From contig JAUIGV010000006.1 in the NCBI GenBank assembly GCA_030432565.1, forward strand, positions 163,161-227,160: 64,000 nt of DNA, read 5' to 3'. The position numbers were made by a program, and so were the translations under genes. Origin of the DNA: Verrucomicrobiia bacterium. Lineage in GTDB: Bacteria > Verrucomicrobiota > Verrucomicrobiia > Verrucomicrobiales > Akkermansiaceae. Of the stretch, positions 23,314 through 32,512 are shown in pieces. The notes beneath the pieces are model-generated. The model was not told the origin of the DNA, did no database searches, and worked only from the letters and a program-made list of their open reading frames with translations. Within the stretch, counting starts at the first letter, position 1, and every line of letters begins with the position of its first letter.

Positions 23314-25740
23314 ATGTTCACTCGGTTTTGTGAAACTGGAATCTTAAGCCGGAAACTCCTTCTTGTTTCCTTGATCCTGCCGATGCGTTGCCTCGGTTTG
23401 AATGATCTTGCCGCTGACTTGCAGGTTTTCCTTGAGAACCATTGCTACGACTGTCACGGAGATGGGATGGCGAAGGGTGGGTTGGATTTTGATGAACTCG
23501 AAACAGACCTCTCCGATCCGGCGAACTTTGCCAGGTGGGAGCTGATTTATGATCGGGTCGAGAAGGGGGAGATGCCACCGAAGAAGGTCAAGGAACGGCC
23601 GGACGACGATGAGGTTTCTCATTTTGGGGAGCGGCTTTTCCGGCCACTTTACGAGGCCCACCGGAAGGAGCGGGGCACGGTTTTGCGTCGCCTGAACCGG
23701 CAGGAGTACGAGAACACGATGAATGATCTCTTCGGCACGAATCTAAAATTGGCAAGGATGCTGCCGGAGGATGGGCGCTCGCATGAATTTGACAACGTGG
23801 GCGAGGCTTTGGGGCTTTCGATGATGCATCTGGAGCGGTATCTGGAGGCGGCAAGATTGGTTTTTGACTCCGCGATTCAGAGCGAGATCAAGAAACCGGA
23901 AGTGACGGTGATTCCGGCGAACTTTCGCGAGAGTGAGATAGAAAAGTCGCTGGGCAAGCAGTGGAAGAAGCTTCCGGACGGCGCCATTGTGCGCTTTCAG
24001 GGGGGCGGATATCCAAGTGGCTTGCTCCGGAACTCAGGGGTGCCGGTTTCGGGTTGGTATGAGATCGAAGTGACGGGCTATGCTCATCAGTCCGACAAGG
24101 CGGTGATTTGTTCCATTAGTGGCGAAAGCTATCAGCGTGGAAGCGGGAAACCGGTTTATCGTTATGCGTCTTTCGCGCCGGACAAGCCGACCACGGTGAA
24201 GTTTCGCCAATGGATTGAGAAGAACTACATGTTGGTGGTGGAACCGCGTGGATTGATCTTTCCCCATCCCCGTCCGGATAAAATAGACGAATATCGAGGG
24301 CCGGGTTTTGCCTTTGTCTCGGCCTCTGTCACGGGACCCTTGGTGGATGAGTTTCCGACGCGGGGACACAAGCTCATCTTTGGTGAGCTTGAGAGAAAAG
24401 AGATCATGCCTGGGAATCCCGCGGATCGTGAGAAATCGTGGTATCGTCCCAAGTTTGAAATCGTGACCGGGAATGAAGAGTTGGCTGCTTTGAGTTCGCT
24501 CAGGAGGGTTGCTGCGAGAGCGTGGCGTCGTCCCGTCGAAGGTGAAGAACTGGATTCCTACCTTAAACTCTTTAAGGCGGAGCGGGCTAAAGGTGGATCG
24601 TTCGAGGAAGCTCTTCGCACGGCGGTGACCGCCTTGTTTGTCTCACCGAATTTTCTCTTTCTTCGGGAGGAGAAGGGGCAGCTGGATGACCATGCCCTGG
24701 CAAATCGTCTTTCCTATTTTTTACACAGAATCGCGCCGGATGCCGCTTTGCGTAGCCTCGCTGCAAATCGTGGGGTGGTGGAAAACCTGAATGAGACGAC
24801 CCGGCGTTTGATGCAGGACGAGCGCTTTGACCGGTTCATCGCGGACTTTGCCGACTCGTGGCTCGATCTGAGAGAGATCGATTTCACGGCACCGGACAAG
24901 AATCTCTTTCCCGAGTTCGATCCCTATCTCAAAGATTCCTTGATTCCGGAAACCCGGGCCTTTTTGAAAGAACTCTTCGTGGGGAATCATCCGGTGAAAG
25001 CGATTGTGAAATCTGACTTTGCGATGCTGAACAGCCGTCTTGCCCAACACTACGATCTACCATCGGTGGAGGGACCGGAGATCCGCAAAGTGGCTCTGCC
25101 TGCGGATAGCGTGCGTGGTGGCTTGTTAAGCCAGGGAAGTATTTTAAAAGTCACCGCAAATGGCACCAATACCTCGCCGGTGGTGCGGGGTGTGTGGGTG
25201 CTTGAGCGGATTCTGGGTAACCCGCCGCAACCTCCTCCGCCCGGCATTGCCGGGGTGGAACCGGATATCCGGGGAGCGGAAACCCTCCGGCAGATTCTTG
25301 ACAAGCACCGGGATTCCCAGAGTTGCAATGCCTGCCACCGGAAGATTGACCCTCCGGGCTTTGCGCTGGAGTCCTTCAATCCCATCGGCGGATTTCGCGA
25401 ACGGTTTCGATCAACGGGCGAAGGTGAGCGAATCAAGGAGAAGGTTGCGGGTCGGAATGTGCGGTTTCGCTGGGGCCCGGAGGTGGACTCGGCGGGATCT
25501 TTGCCGGACGGGAGGACCTTTGGCGGCTATCGCGAATTCCGCGATCTTTTGGCGGCCGAAGAAGAAGCACTGGCGACGAACTTTTTAAGAAAGCTCCTGA
25601 CTTTTGCAACTGGTCGCGAAATGGGCTTCTCGGATCGATTGGAAATTCAATCGATGGTGGAAAAGTCGGCCGGAAACGGCTACCGTATTGGCGACCTTCT
25701 TCATCTGGCCGTCTCATCTCCAATCTTCCTAAGCAAATGA
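23314..25740 (+). CDS. DUF1592/DUF1588-type planctomycete cytochrome c protein
   Basis: An 808-residue exported protein. After a hydrophobic leader (LLLVSLILPMRCLG) comes a PSCyt heme motif, Cys44-x2-Cys47-His48 (CYDCHGDG), with MPP (EMPPKK) downstream. Then DUF1587 (LRRLNRQEYENTMNDLFG, LPEDGRSHEFDNVGEAL), DUF1595 (ARAWRRPVEGEELDSYL), DUF1592 (LANRLSYFLHRIAPDAALR, DERFDRFIADFADSWLDLR), DUF1588 (GGLLSQGSILKVTANGTNTSPVVRG in pieces; second CNACHRKIDPPGFALE) and DUF1585 (FLRKLLTFATGREMGFSDR). This domain order is the standard one for the family, which is always found with a DUF1552 partner; here the next gene overlaps by four bases (ATGA). Likely periplasmic and redox-active; substrate unknown. 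Confidence 0.92.
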   Translation: MFTRFCETGILSRKLLLVSLILPMRCLGLNDLAADLQVFLENHCYDCHGDGMAKGGLDFDELETDLSDPANFARWELIYDRVEKGEMPPKKVKERPDDDEVSHFGERLFRPLYEAHRKERGTVLRRLNRQEYENTMNDLFGTNLKLARMLPEDGRSHEFDNVGEALGLSMMHLERYLEAARLVFDSAIQSEIKKPEVTVIPANFRESEIEKSLGKQWKKLPDGAIVRFQGGGYPSGLLRNSGVPVSGWYEIEVTGYAHQSDKAVICSISGESYQRGSGKPVYRYASFAPDKPTTVKFRQWIEKNYMLVVEPRGLIFPHPRPDKIDEYRGPGFAFVSASVTGPLVDEFPTRGHKLIFGELERKEIMPGNPADREKSWYRPKFEIVTGNEELAALSSLRRVAARAWRRPVEGEELDSYLKLFKAERAKGGSFEEALRTAVTALFVSPNFLFLREEKGQLDDHALANRLSYFLHRIAPDAALRSLAANRGVVENLNETTRRLMQDERFDRFIADFADSWLDLREIDFTAPDKNLFPEFDPYLKDSLIPETRAFLKELFVGNHPVKAIVKSDFAMLNSRLAQHYDLPSVEGPEIRKVALPADSVRGGLLSQGSILKVTANGTNTSPVVRGVWVLERILGNPPQPPPPGIAGVEPDIRGAETLRQILDKHRDSQSCNACHRKIDPPGFALESFNPIGGFRERFRSTGEGERIKEKVAGRNVRFRWGPEVDSAGSLPDGRTFGGYREFRDLLAAEEEALATNFLRKLLTFATGREMGFSDRLEIQSMVEKSAGNGYRIGDLLHLAVSSPIFLSK

Positions 25741-27035
25741 AAGCTCCCTACGTGTCCACCCGACGAGCCTTGAATCGCAGGTATTTTTTAAGAGGTCTCG
25801 GAACGGCAATTGCCCTGCCTTCGCTCGAAGCGATGCGCCCGGTCTTTGGAGCGCAGGTTTCGACAGGTCCGGTAAAGCGATTTGTTGCGATGAATGCGGC
25901 GCTTGGGTTCCATGGTCCCGGTCTATTCCCGGAAGCGCCCGGTCGTGATTATGCGCTCACGCCTTATCTTGAAAAGATCAAGGACCACCGGAATGACTTC
26001 ACCCTGTTTTCCGGTCTTTCGCATCCCAATCAAGCGGGGAACAACGGGCACGCTTCCGAGTTGACCTGGTTGACTTCGGCGCAGCGACCGGGGTTGGCGG
26101 GCTTTAAGAATTCGATCTCGATTGACCAGGTGATGGCAAAGCATTTGCGCGGAAAGACCCGGGTCTCCCATCTTGCTCTGACGACGACCCACAACTCGCT
26201 CTCGTGGACCGATTCCGGGGTGCAGATTCCGGCTGAGAAATCTCCGGCCCGGATCTTCAAAACGCTCTTCATTGATGGCTCGGAAAAGGAAGTGGCGAAG
26301 GAATTGGCCGAATTGAAGCGAGGTCACAGTATTCTGGATACGGTGATGGAAGATGCCAGGAAGATGAAGCGGACTTTGAGCCAAAAAGATGGTGAGAAGC
26401 TTGAGCAGTATTTCTCGTCGGTGAGAGATCTCGAAAAAAACTTCGAGCAATCGGAGGAGTGGGCCACCAAGCCCAAGCCGAAGGTTGATGCCGAGACTCC
26501 CGAAGATATTTCAGACAAAAACGATATCCTGGCGAAGCAGCGTCAAATGTATCATCTCATTGCGCTCGCGCTGCAAACCGACTCGACCCGCGTAGCGACT
26601 TTCGGGCTGGGCGCGCTGAATTCGCCTCCCAGCAATATTCAGGGTGTGAGTCAGGATTGGCATAACTTATCCCACCATGGAAAAGATGATGTCAAGATCA
26701 GTGAGTTGAAGCTGATTGAAGGAGCGGAATTCGAGGCGTTCAACGAGTTTTTGACCCGCTTGAAGGAGACTCCGGAAGGGGGTGGAAATTTGCTGGATGC
26801 AACGGCTGTTCTTTTCGGCTCGAATCTTGGAAATGCCTCGTCGCATGACTGGCGAAATCTTCCGGTGATCGTGGCCGGAGGGGGATATCGTCACGGTTCC
26901 TACGTGGCTCATGATCCAAAGAATAATACTCCCTTTGCGAACCTTTTCGTTCCACTTGCACAGAGGATGGGCGTGGAGATCGAGAGATTCGGCAGTAGCA
27001 CAAAGACTGCGGTGAGGGGCCTGGAAGAAGCCTGA
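25737..27035 (+). CDS. DUF1552 family secreted protein
   Basis: A 432-residue partner of the DUF1592 cytochrome protein. The leader NRRYFLRGLGTAIALPSLEA has a twin-arginine motif, pointing to Tat export. Family features: VKRFVAMNAALGFHGPGLFP, FTLFSGLSHPNQAGNNGHASELTWLT (described in two pieces), SIDQVMAKHL, LDTVMEDARKMKRTL, YFSSVRDLEKN, ALALQTDSTRVATFGLG, HNLSHHGKD and FGSNLGNASSHDWRNLPVIVAGGG. The fold is thought to be phosphatase/sulfatase-like, as for DUF1501. Start overlaps the preceding stop (ATGA), so the pair is translationally coupled. Confidence 0.92.
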   Translation: MKAPYVSTRRALNRRYFLRGLGTAIALPSLEAMRPVFGAQVSTGPVKRFVAMNAALGFHGPGLFPEAPGRDYALTPYLEKIKDHRNDFTLFSGLSHPNQAGNNGHASELTWLTSAQRPGLAGFKNSISIDQVMAKHLRGKTRVSHLALTTTHNSLSWTDSGVQIPAEKSPARIFKTLFIDGSEKEVAKELAELKRGHSILDTVMEDARKMKRTLSQKDGEKLEQYFSSVRDLEKNFEQSEEWATKPKPKVDAETPEDISDKNDILAKQRQMYHLIALALQTDSTRVATFGLGALNSPPSNIQGVSQDWHNLSHHGKDDVKISELKLIEGAEFEAFNEFLTRLKETPEGGGNLLDATAVLFGSNLGNASSHDWRNLPVIVAGGGYRHGSYVAHDPKNNTPFANLFVPLAQRMGVEIERFGSSTKTAVRGLEEA

Positions 27036-27107
27036 TTCCCGGAAGAAGTGGTATCCCTCTCCCCATTCGAAACTTGTTTCGTTTTGGGAACGTAGGATGA
27101 TTCAGCA

Positions 27108-28154
27108 ATGAAACGACGACATTTTCTTTCCGCTTCTCTCGCGATGTCTGCAGCCAGTGTATTCGGCGAGGAATCGACCAAGCCCCTTTTGCTGGGCTAC
27201 GATAATTTCGCAGTCCGGGCAATGGGTTGGAAGGCGAAGGAGCTCATCGACTACGCGGTGACGCTGAGTGTTGATACGGTGTTCATTACCGACCTTGATG
27301 CCTTCCAGTCTCTCGATGAAAAGCATCTCGTCGAAATTCGAAAATATGCCGATGACAAGGGGATCAAGATCTTCCTCGGGACTTGGAGTATTTGCCCGAC
27401 TTCGGTGAGCTTCAAGGACAAGTGGGGGACTGCTGAAGAGCACTTGCAGCTCGGCCTGAGATCCGCGAAGGCGCTTGGATCGCCGGTGATCCGGGTGGTG
27501 CTTGGAAATGGAGGAGATCGATCAACCGATGGAGGGATTGAAGCGCGGATTGAGGACACCGTGAAGGTACTCAGGTCCTGCAAGGTAATGTGCGAAGATC
27601 TTGGCGTGAAAGTGGCCATGGAGAACCACGCCGGAGATATGCATTCGCTGGAATTGAAATCGCTCGTAGAGGCGGCGGGGCCGGATTATGTAGGCGTCAA
27701 TTTGGATGCGGGTAATGCGGTTTGGACTCTTGAGACTCCTTTGGAGAACCTGGAGAATCTTGGGAAATACACCCTGACGACCAGCTTGCGCGATACACAG
27801 GTTTGGAAGAGCGAGAACGGGATCACCGCGCAATGGACGGCGATGGGAGAGGGTATGGTGGATTGGGAGACCTACTTCAAACGTTTCGCGGAGCTTTGCC
27901 CGAATGCTCCGGTTCAGATTGAGACGATCTCCGGTTTCAACCGTGAGCTGGCCTTTCAGAAGGATGGCTTTTGGAAATCGTGGCCGAAGGGAAAACCGGC
28001 TAGCCTGGCGGGCTTCGAGAAATGGGCCGCTTCCGGGAAGGCCAGGAAGCCCCATAAATCTTCTTCAAAGGAAGATGAAAAAAATTATCAAAAAGGAGAG
28101 ATTGAGCGAAGTATCGCTTACTGCAAGTCGATCGGATTGGGTGTCTCGAAATGA
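27108..28154 (+). CDS. Exported sugar phosphate isomerase/epimerase-like TIM-barrel protein
   Basis: A 348-residue protein of the xylose isomerase-like TIM barrel (AP endonuclease 2) superfamily. It opens with a twin-arginine-like leader (MKRRHFLSASLAMSAASVFG), unusual for an isomerase but frequent in Verrucomicrobia and Planctomycetes. Barrel features: ELIDYAVTLSVDTVFITD, IRKYADDKGIKIFLGTW, AMENHAGDMHSLELKSL with a Glu-Asn-His metal-site pattern, VGVNLDAGNAVWTLE and VQIETISGFNRELAF. The final 50 residues are Lys/Ser rich. It lies 72 bases after DUF1552 and overlaps the peroxidase by four bases, so it belongs to the same run. It may act on a sugar product of the exported redox system; the reaction is not known. 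Confidence 0.87.
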   Translation: MKRRHFLSASLAMSAASVFGEESTKPLLLGYDNFAVRAMGWKAKELIDYAVTLSVDTVFITDLDAFQSLDEKHLVEIRKYADDKGIKIFLGTWSICPTSVSFKDKWGTAEEHLQLGLRSAKALGSPVIRVVLGNGGDRSTDGGIEARIEDTVKVLRSCKVMCEDLGVKVAMENHAGDMHSLELKSLVEAAGPDYVGVNLDAGNAVWTLETPLENLENLGKYTLTTSLRDTQVWKSENGITAQWTAMGEGMVDWETYFKRFAELCPNAPVQIETISGFNRELAFQKDGFWKSWPKGKPASLAGFEKWAASGKARKPHKSSSKEDEKNYQKGEIERSIAYCKSIGLGVSK

Positions 28155-29293
28155 AGCTTATCGTACTGACGTGGTTTGGTTTGGTCGGTTTCCTTTTGGG
28201 GGTCGAGCCGCCTCTTGCGGACTTGGGGAAGCAGATCTTTCTTGATACCGCCCTTTCCAATCCACCCGGACAAGGGTGTATTTCCTGTCATAGTCCGAAG
28301 GCTGCCTTTGCGGATCCACGTCGGGTTTCCCCGGGGGCGATGAAGGGGCGGATGGGGCGGCGAAATGCGCCTTCCCTGATGTATGCGGCGCTGATTCCAC
28401 CACAGCGGTTGGAAGATACTTACGACGAGAACGGAGAGTTGGAATACATCGTGGAAGGTGGTCTTTTCCTGGATGGGCGGGCCCATGATCTCCTGGATCA
28501 AGTCCGTCACCCCTTCTTTGATAAGAATGAAATGAACATCGCCGATGAAGAGGAATTGGCGGGCAAGTTGCGTAAACGGGACTATGGAAAAGAGTTCGAA
28601 GGGCTGGGTGACAAGGAGGTCAATGAGAAGGCTTTTGAAGCGCTGGTGGCCTTTCTGCGCGAGCCGCTATTTCGTCCCTTCAATGCGCGCATCGATGAGT
28701 ATTGGGCGGGCAACAAGGAGGCGCTCAGTCTTTCGGAGCGGCGCGGGCTTGATGTTTTTCAGACTTCAGGCGGTTGTGCCACCTGCCATCTGACGGGGGT
28801 TGCCAGTTGGCCCAAACCTTTGCTCACCGATTCGGGGTTTGATAACCTGGGTGCGCCGGCAATTGGAAAGATCGATCCAGGGCTTGGTGGGATCACCGGG
28901 AAGACAGGGGAGCTCGGCCAGTTCAAGGTTCCATCGCTGCGTAACGTCGCGTTGACGGCCCCTTATTTACACAATGGTTCGATTCAGACCTTGAAAGAGG
29001 TGATGGAGTTTTACAACAAGCGTGATCTTGAACCGGAGCGCTGGGGAGTGACCAATTATCCCGGGACGGTCAATCACGAGGACATGGGCAATCTTGAGCT
29101 GACCGATCAGGAGGTTGATGATCTGGTTGCACTTATGGATGCCTTCACCGACCGGACCTTGGTCGGAATTCCGGAAGGGAGAATCTTTCCCGAAGTGCCT
29201 CCGGGAGTTCCGACAACCGAAGAGCGGAAAGCGTTTTTTATTCCAAAACGAAGGCACGATTTGACGGCTCCCCGGAGACCGGGTGCCGAATAA
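28151..29293 (+). CDS. Di-heme cytochrome c peroxidase (MauG/CcpA family)
   Basis: A 380-residue periplasmic protein with signal peptide (MKLIVLTWFGLVGFLLG) and two heme motifs: Cys43-x2-Cys46-His47 (CISCHSPK) and CATCHLTG near residue 210. Other family segments are FADPRRVSPGAMKGRMGRRNAPSLM (in pieces), FFDKNEMN, FKVPSLRNVALTAPYLHNGSIQTLKEVMEFYN and a distal Met-containing C-terminal region. Classical members reduce hydrogen peroxide; MauG-like ones oxidise protein or small-molecule substrates. Its ATG overlaps the isomerase-like gene stop (ATGA at 28151-28154). It ends three bases from the convergent DUF3857 gene. Confidence 0.92.
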   Translation: MKLIVLTWFGLVGFLLGVEPPLADLGKQIFLDTALSNPPGQGCISCHSPKAAFADPRRVSPGAMKGRMGRRNAPSLMYAALIPPQRLEDTYDENGELEYIVEGGLFLDGRAHDLLDQVRHPFFDKNEMNIADEEELAGKLRKRDYGKEFEGLGDKEVNEKAFEALVAFLREPLFRPFNARIDEYWAGNKEALSLSERRGLDVFQTSGGCATCHLTGVASWPKPLLTDSGFDNLGAPAIGKIDPGLGGITGKTGELGQFKVPSLRNVALTAPYLHNGSIQTLKEVMEFYNKRDLEPERWGVTNYPGTVNHEDMGNLELTDQEVDDLVALMDAFTDRTLVGIPEGRIFPEVPPGVPTTEERKAFFIPKRRHDLTAPRRPGAE

Positions 29294-29296
29294 AAA

Positions 29297-31408
29297 TCAA
29301 GCCCTGGCGACGTATTGGAGGATCAAGATGATCACCTTGACGATGACGATCCCGCCAACAACAAAAAGCCAGACGGGAATGGAGGGTCCGAACCCTGCTG
29401 ATTTTGTCGGTTGGGTAGGTCGCGGCGGGTGGTAATTTTCCAGTTCGTCCTCGTCCCAGTTCCGCCGCTGACGCGTCGGTTTTGATTTGGAATCGCGTCC
29501 CGGGTTCGTTTCGAAAACAAGCGAGATCACAGCACCGATTTGATCAAGATTGAGGCGATACCGATGAAGGTCTTTGACCGGAACTTCCGGTGCTTTTGAA
29601 CGATAGTGATAAAAGAGGGTGGGAAGTGCGTCCTCGTTTTTGGTGCCGGCTTCGAATTCAAGAAACTCGTTGTTGATGATTGTCTTCGGAACAACGGCTC
29701 CCTTGGCATCGGGGTGATCGAGCTCGATGTCGTGAAAGACTTCGGTGGGATGATTGAGCCCAAGAGGGAAGCTGCGGTTCGAGTTGTCGATTCCGTGGAT
29801 CTTCTCGATGACGGAATAGGGGATGAATTCGCAGATCATTCTTCCTGTTTGGGGATTGGGCCTTAAGGCATTTGCCGCTGAAAATTCTCCGCCGAGGACG
29901 ACGATGTTGTTGGCGGGATCGTCGGAGACCTCAAGGTCGGTGGTTAATTCAGCTTCGGCCCGTGTTTTCTTTACCGTCTCGCAAAAGACTCTCTGAATGT
30001 CGGATCTCCCATTGGAATCAAGAACGCCACGGATTCCATCTGCTTCTGCTCCGTGGAACTCCTGACGGACGGTGATCGAAGCGTCGTTCCCGTCGAAGCG
30101 ATAGGACTCCGAGACGCGAATGAAATCCTGGCCCGGCGGTGCTTCCTTGATTTCGATGAACTCTTCGGTCTGGTTTGAGATGAGGAGAGCTTTTTGGAAA
30201 GGCAGACTGTTCCAGTTCGAAAGGGACCCTCTTTGGGAAATGATGGTGGGATCGATCCAGTAGTCCTGCTCATCGTGCCGAAGATAAACGACGACGTGGT
30301 CGAAGATCGGAGCCGGAGGTCTTTCTGAAATTTTTCCGCGCAGGGTAACGGAGACGAGAGCGGGTTGGGCGTCAAAGCCACTCTCCCGCAAAAGCCAGCA
30401 GAGGAGGCTGGTCTTTTCCTTGCAATCACCGAAGCGTCTTTTCCAGATGGTTTTCAGGTCTTCGGGGACGAGCCCCAGGCGGCCAACTTCCACCCCTTGG
30501 TAGCGAATGTTGTCACGAACAAATGCGACGAGAGCCTCGATGAGTTCGATCTTCGAGCCGGGATGGGCCTTTTGAATTTTCGCGAGTTCCTTTCGGAGTT
30601 TTTGACCGGGGGTTTCCGTTTTGGCCCACAGGCGGGAGATTTCCCTTGCGACCTGTCCCCATGATTCAAAGGAAGTGATCGAGATGTTTTTGAACGGATT
30701 GAAACCAAGTGGTAGAAGCGGGGGAAGGTCGAGAGCGGGAGTGCTTTCCCTCATCCAATTTTTTCGGAGTCCCCATTCCGTTTCCTCTTCGGTGTAGATG
30801 GTATGACCATCGTCCTCGGGCGTGGAAACTTTAAAGAGGTCATGTTTTAACGACAGCCAGGAGAAATACTGTCGGCCCACTGGAAGGGGATGCTCGAGGT
30901 TTTCGGTAAACCAGTAATGATCGGGGAAGATTTCATCGTCCGAGATGAGGGAGCTTTCGACATCAACAATATCTCCGGTGCGAAGGTCCTTGAGAAGGAC
31001 AAGAGCGGTCATGCTTCCGGAGTAAATTCCCTGATCAAGATCCCTTTCGCGTTGGATCACGTCAATCTCATCCAGCCTGGCATGGTTTGTGAGTTCTCCA
31101 TCGCGAAAAATTGAGATGGCATGGATCAGGAGGATTTGCCTTGCGGGATCGAAGTCAAACTCAATGCGACCAGCCTCCTGCACAGCCTGTGGTGTCTCGA
31201 GTCGACGGACGTAGCGGGTGTAGCGGGTGGACTCTTCCGGGGCAATTTGCCGGTCGAGCAAAAGCATGGTGACCGGGTAGCCATCGACTCTTGCGAGATT
31301 TTTAACTTTGCGGCGGCTCACCCACGGGGGCGACTCCTCAATTTTGAGCCGCAATCCCCGCAACTTCTGCGGATTGCGGTGAAATTCTGAAGGGTCGTCA
31401 TTTCGCAT
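29297..31408 (-). CDS. DUF3857 and transglutaminase-like domain protein
   Basis: A 703-residue protein. Residues about 60-230 match DUF3857 (TRYVRRLETPQAVQEAGRIEFDFDP in pieces, IDVIQRERDLDQGIYSGSM, RTGDIVDVESSL). Residues about 265-400 are a transglutaminase-like core: FVRDNIRYQGVEVG, then RRFGDCKEKTSLLCWLLRESG with the catalytic Cys near 329, FDHVVVYLRHDEQDYWIDPT giving the His and Asp. The C-terminal tail has a Pro-rich, charged linker and one membrane helix (VWLFVVGGIVIVKVIILIL). No signal peptide is visible, so it may be tail-anchored, and which side the catalytic domain faces is uncertain. Such proteins probably crosslink or hydrolyse peptide amides; the role is not defined. Confidence 0.87.
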   Translation of the reverse strand: MRNDDPSEFHRNPQKLRGLRLKIEESPPWVSRRKVKNLARVDGYPVTMLLLDRQIAPEESTRYTRYVRRLETPQAVQEAGRIEFDFDPARQILLIHAISIFRDGELTNHARLDEIDVIQRERDLDQGIYSGSMTALVLLKDLRTGDIVDVESSLISDDEIFPDHYWFTENLEHPLPVGRQYFSWLSLKHDLFKVSTPEDDGHTIYTEEETEWGLRKNWMRESTPALDLPPLLPLGFNPFKNISITSFESWGQVAREISRLWAKTETPGQKLRKELAKIQKAHPGSKIELIEALVAFVRDNIRYQGVEVGRLGLVPEDLKTIWKRRFGDCKEKTSLLCWLLRESGFDAQPALVSVTLRGKISERPPAPIFDHVVVYLRHDEQDYWIDPTIISQRGSLSNWNSLPFQKALLISNQTEEFIEIKEAPPGQDFIRVSESYRFDGNDASITVRQEFHGAEADGIRGVLDSNGRSDIQRVFCETVKKTRAEAELTTDLEVSDDPANNIVVLGGEFSAANALRPNPQTGRMICEFIPYSVIEKIHGIDNSNRSFPLGLNHPTEVFHDIELDHPDAKGAVVPKTIINNEFLEFEAGTKNEDALPTLFYHYRSKAPEVPVKDLHRYRLNLDQIGAVISLVFETNPGRDSKSKPTRQRRNWDEDELENYHPPRPTQPTKSAGFGPSIPVWLFVVGGIVIVKVIILILQYVARA

Positions 31409-31486
31409 TCACACGCCCTTATCAAAGAACGGCAGATGGGCCAAGTTCCGACCTTGATTCGTTTGATTTTTCCGACTTGCAAAAGT

Positions 31487-32446
31487 TTATCGCCGCCGCC
31501 TGAAGCTGAATAGACCGGCGAGGAGAAGAAAGGCAAGCGAGCATGTTTCAGGGACCGGGTCAGGGACCAGGTCAATGGCCGTTTGCAGCTCCGCAGTGTA
31601 AGAGCCAGCGTAGGTGTAGGCAGAGCCATTCCGCTCCTCGAGTGCGTCCGGGGTCGGTGAAGGGCCGATGGTGTCAACAAAGTTTCCCGGAACGTCGTTC
31701 AGAAGGAGGGAGCCAACCCCCAGAAGGGTAAGTGTGCCTCCCGAGGCAGAGAAGAGAGGGCTTCCGGAGTCTCCCGCTTGCACAACAGCCTCGTGGGTCA
31801 GAGGAGCGGTGTCATCGCCGGTGTTGTTTTGAAAGAGGATGATCATATCGTTTTCGAAGCCCGCCGGAGGCGTGAAGTTGGCCGTAACAGGCCCCGGAGT
31901 GGTAATCTGACCAGCTCCCTGTTCGTAAAATGACTCGGCCTGATTGGTTGCCAAAATATGATCTTGCACGGTGCCGGGAGCTCCCGCGATCCGATCTCCG
32001 CTCATGTAGAGCGTGCTGCTTCCAAGACCCAGATCGGCCAATGTGTCGGCATCCCTGGTGGTCACGTCATAACGCGCTATTGCAGGGTTGATCGCTTCAA
32101 GGGTATAACCGACCCAGAGATCGGTGCTTCCGACCCGAAAACCTCCTCCAACAGTATAGGAATAGCTTGTTGAGGAAACCGAGTTTCCGTCCGTGAAGGT
32201 GATCGAAGATCCGGTTGACGGCTTGAAGTGGTTGGCGCTCAGAAAATAGTTTTCACCGATGGCTGTTCCCCAAAATCCACCGGACCGACCAACCCCGGAA
32301 AGGTCAAATCCGGCTCCGATGAATGACGGATCATTGGTGAAGCGACGGTTGGTTTCCGGAGTGTAGTTTGCGACAGTGACCGCTTGTGAGAAGGAAGCGG
32401 AGCAGACCAGCAGCAGGGTGGAAAAGGAACAGGAAGCAGGGCGCAT
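31487..32446 (-). CDS. PEP-CTERM-type trypsin-like serine protease
   Basis: About 319 residues from the ATG at 32446, which begins the signal peptide MRPASCSFSTLLLVCSASFSQA; an upstream in-frame start adds 22 unlikely residues. The protein has trypsin-fold cues: FWGTAIGENYFLSANHF (the catalytic His region near 72), an Asp-containing middle segment (ARYDVTTRD), and AVVQAGDSGSPLFSA with the nucleophile Ser near 227. The C-terminus is a sorting tail: VPETCSLAFLLLAGLFSFRRRR, close to PEP-CTERM (PEP then hydrophobic stretch then Arg cluster) with Thr in place of the last Pro. It would be exported and processed by an exosortase, leaving the protease at the surface or in matrix. Substrate unknown. 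Confidence 0.8.
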   Translation of the reverse strand: MRPASCSFSTLLLVCSASFSQAVTVANYTPETNRRFTNDPSFIGAGFDLSGVGRSGGFWGTAIGENYFLSANHFKPSTGSSITFTDGNSVSSTSYSYTVGGGFRVGSTDLWVGYTLEAINPAIARYDVTTRDADTLADLGLGSSTLYMSGDRIAGAPGTVQDHILATNQAESFYEQGAGQITTPGPVTANFTPPAGFENDMIILFQNNTGDDTAPLTHEAVVQAGDSGSPLFSASGGTLTLLGVGSLLLNDVPGNFVDTIGPSPTPDALEERNGSAYTYAGSYTAELQTAIDLVPDPVPETCSLAFLLLAGLFSFRRRR

Positions 32447-32512
32447 GATTGTTAGATGTGTGGATGACAACCAGACTCGCCTACTTTTTGCATTTTTCCA
32501 GTTCAAAGCCAA

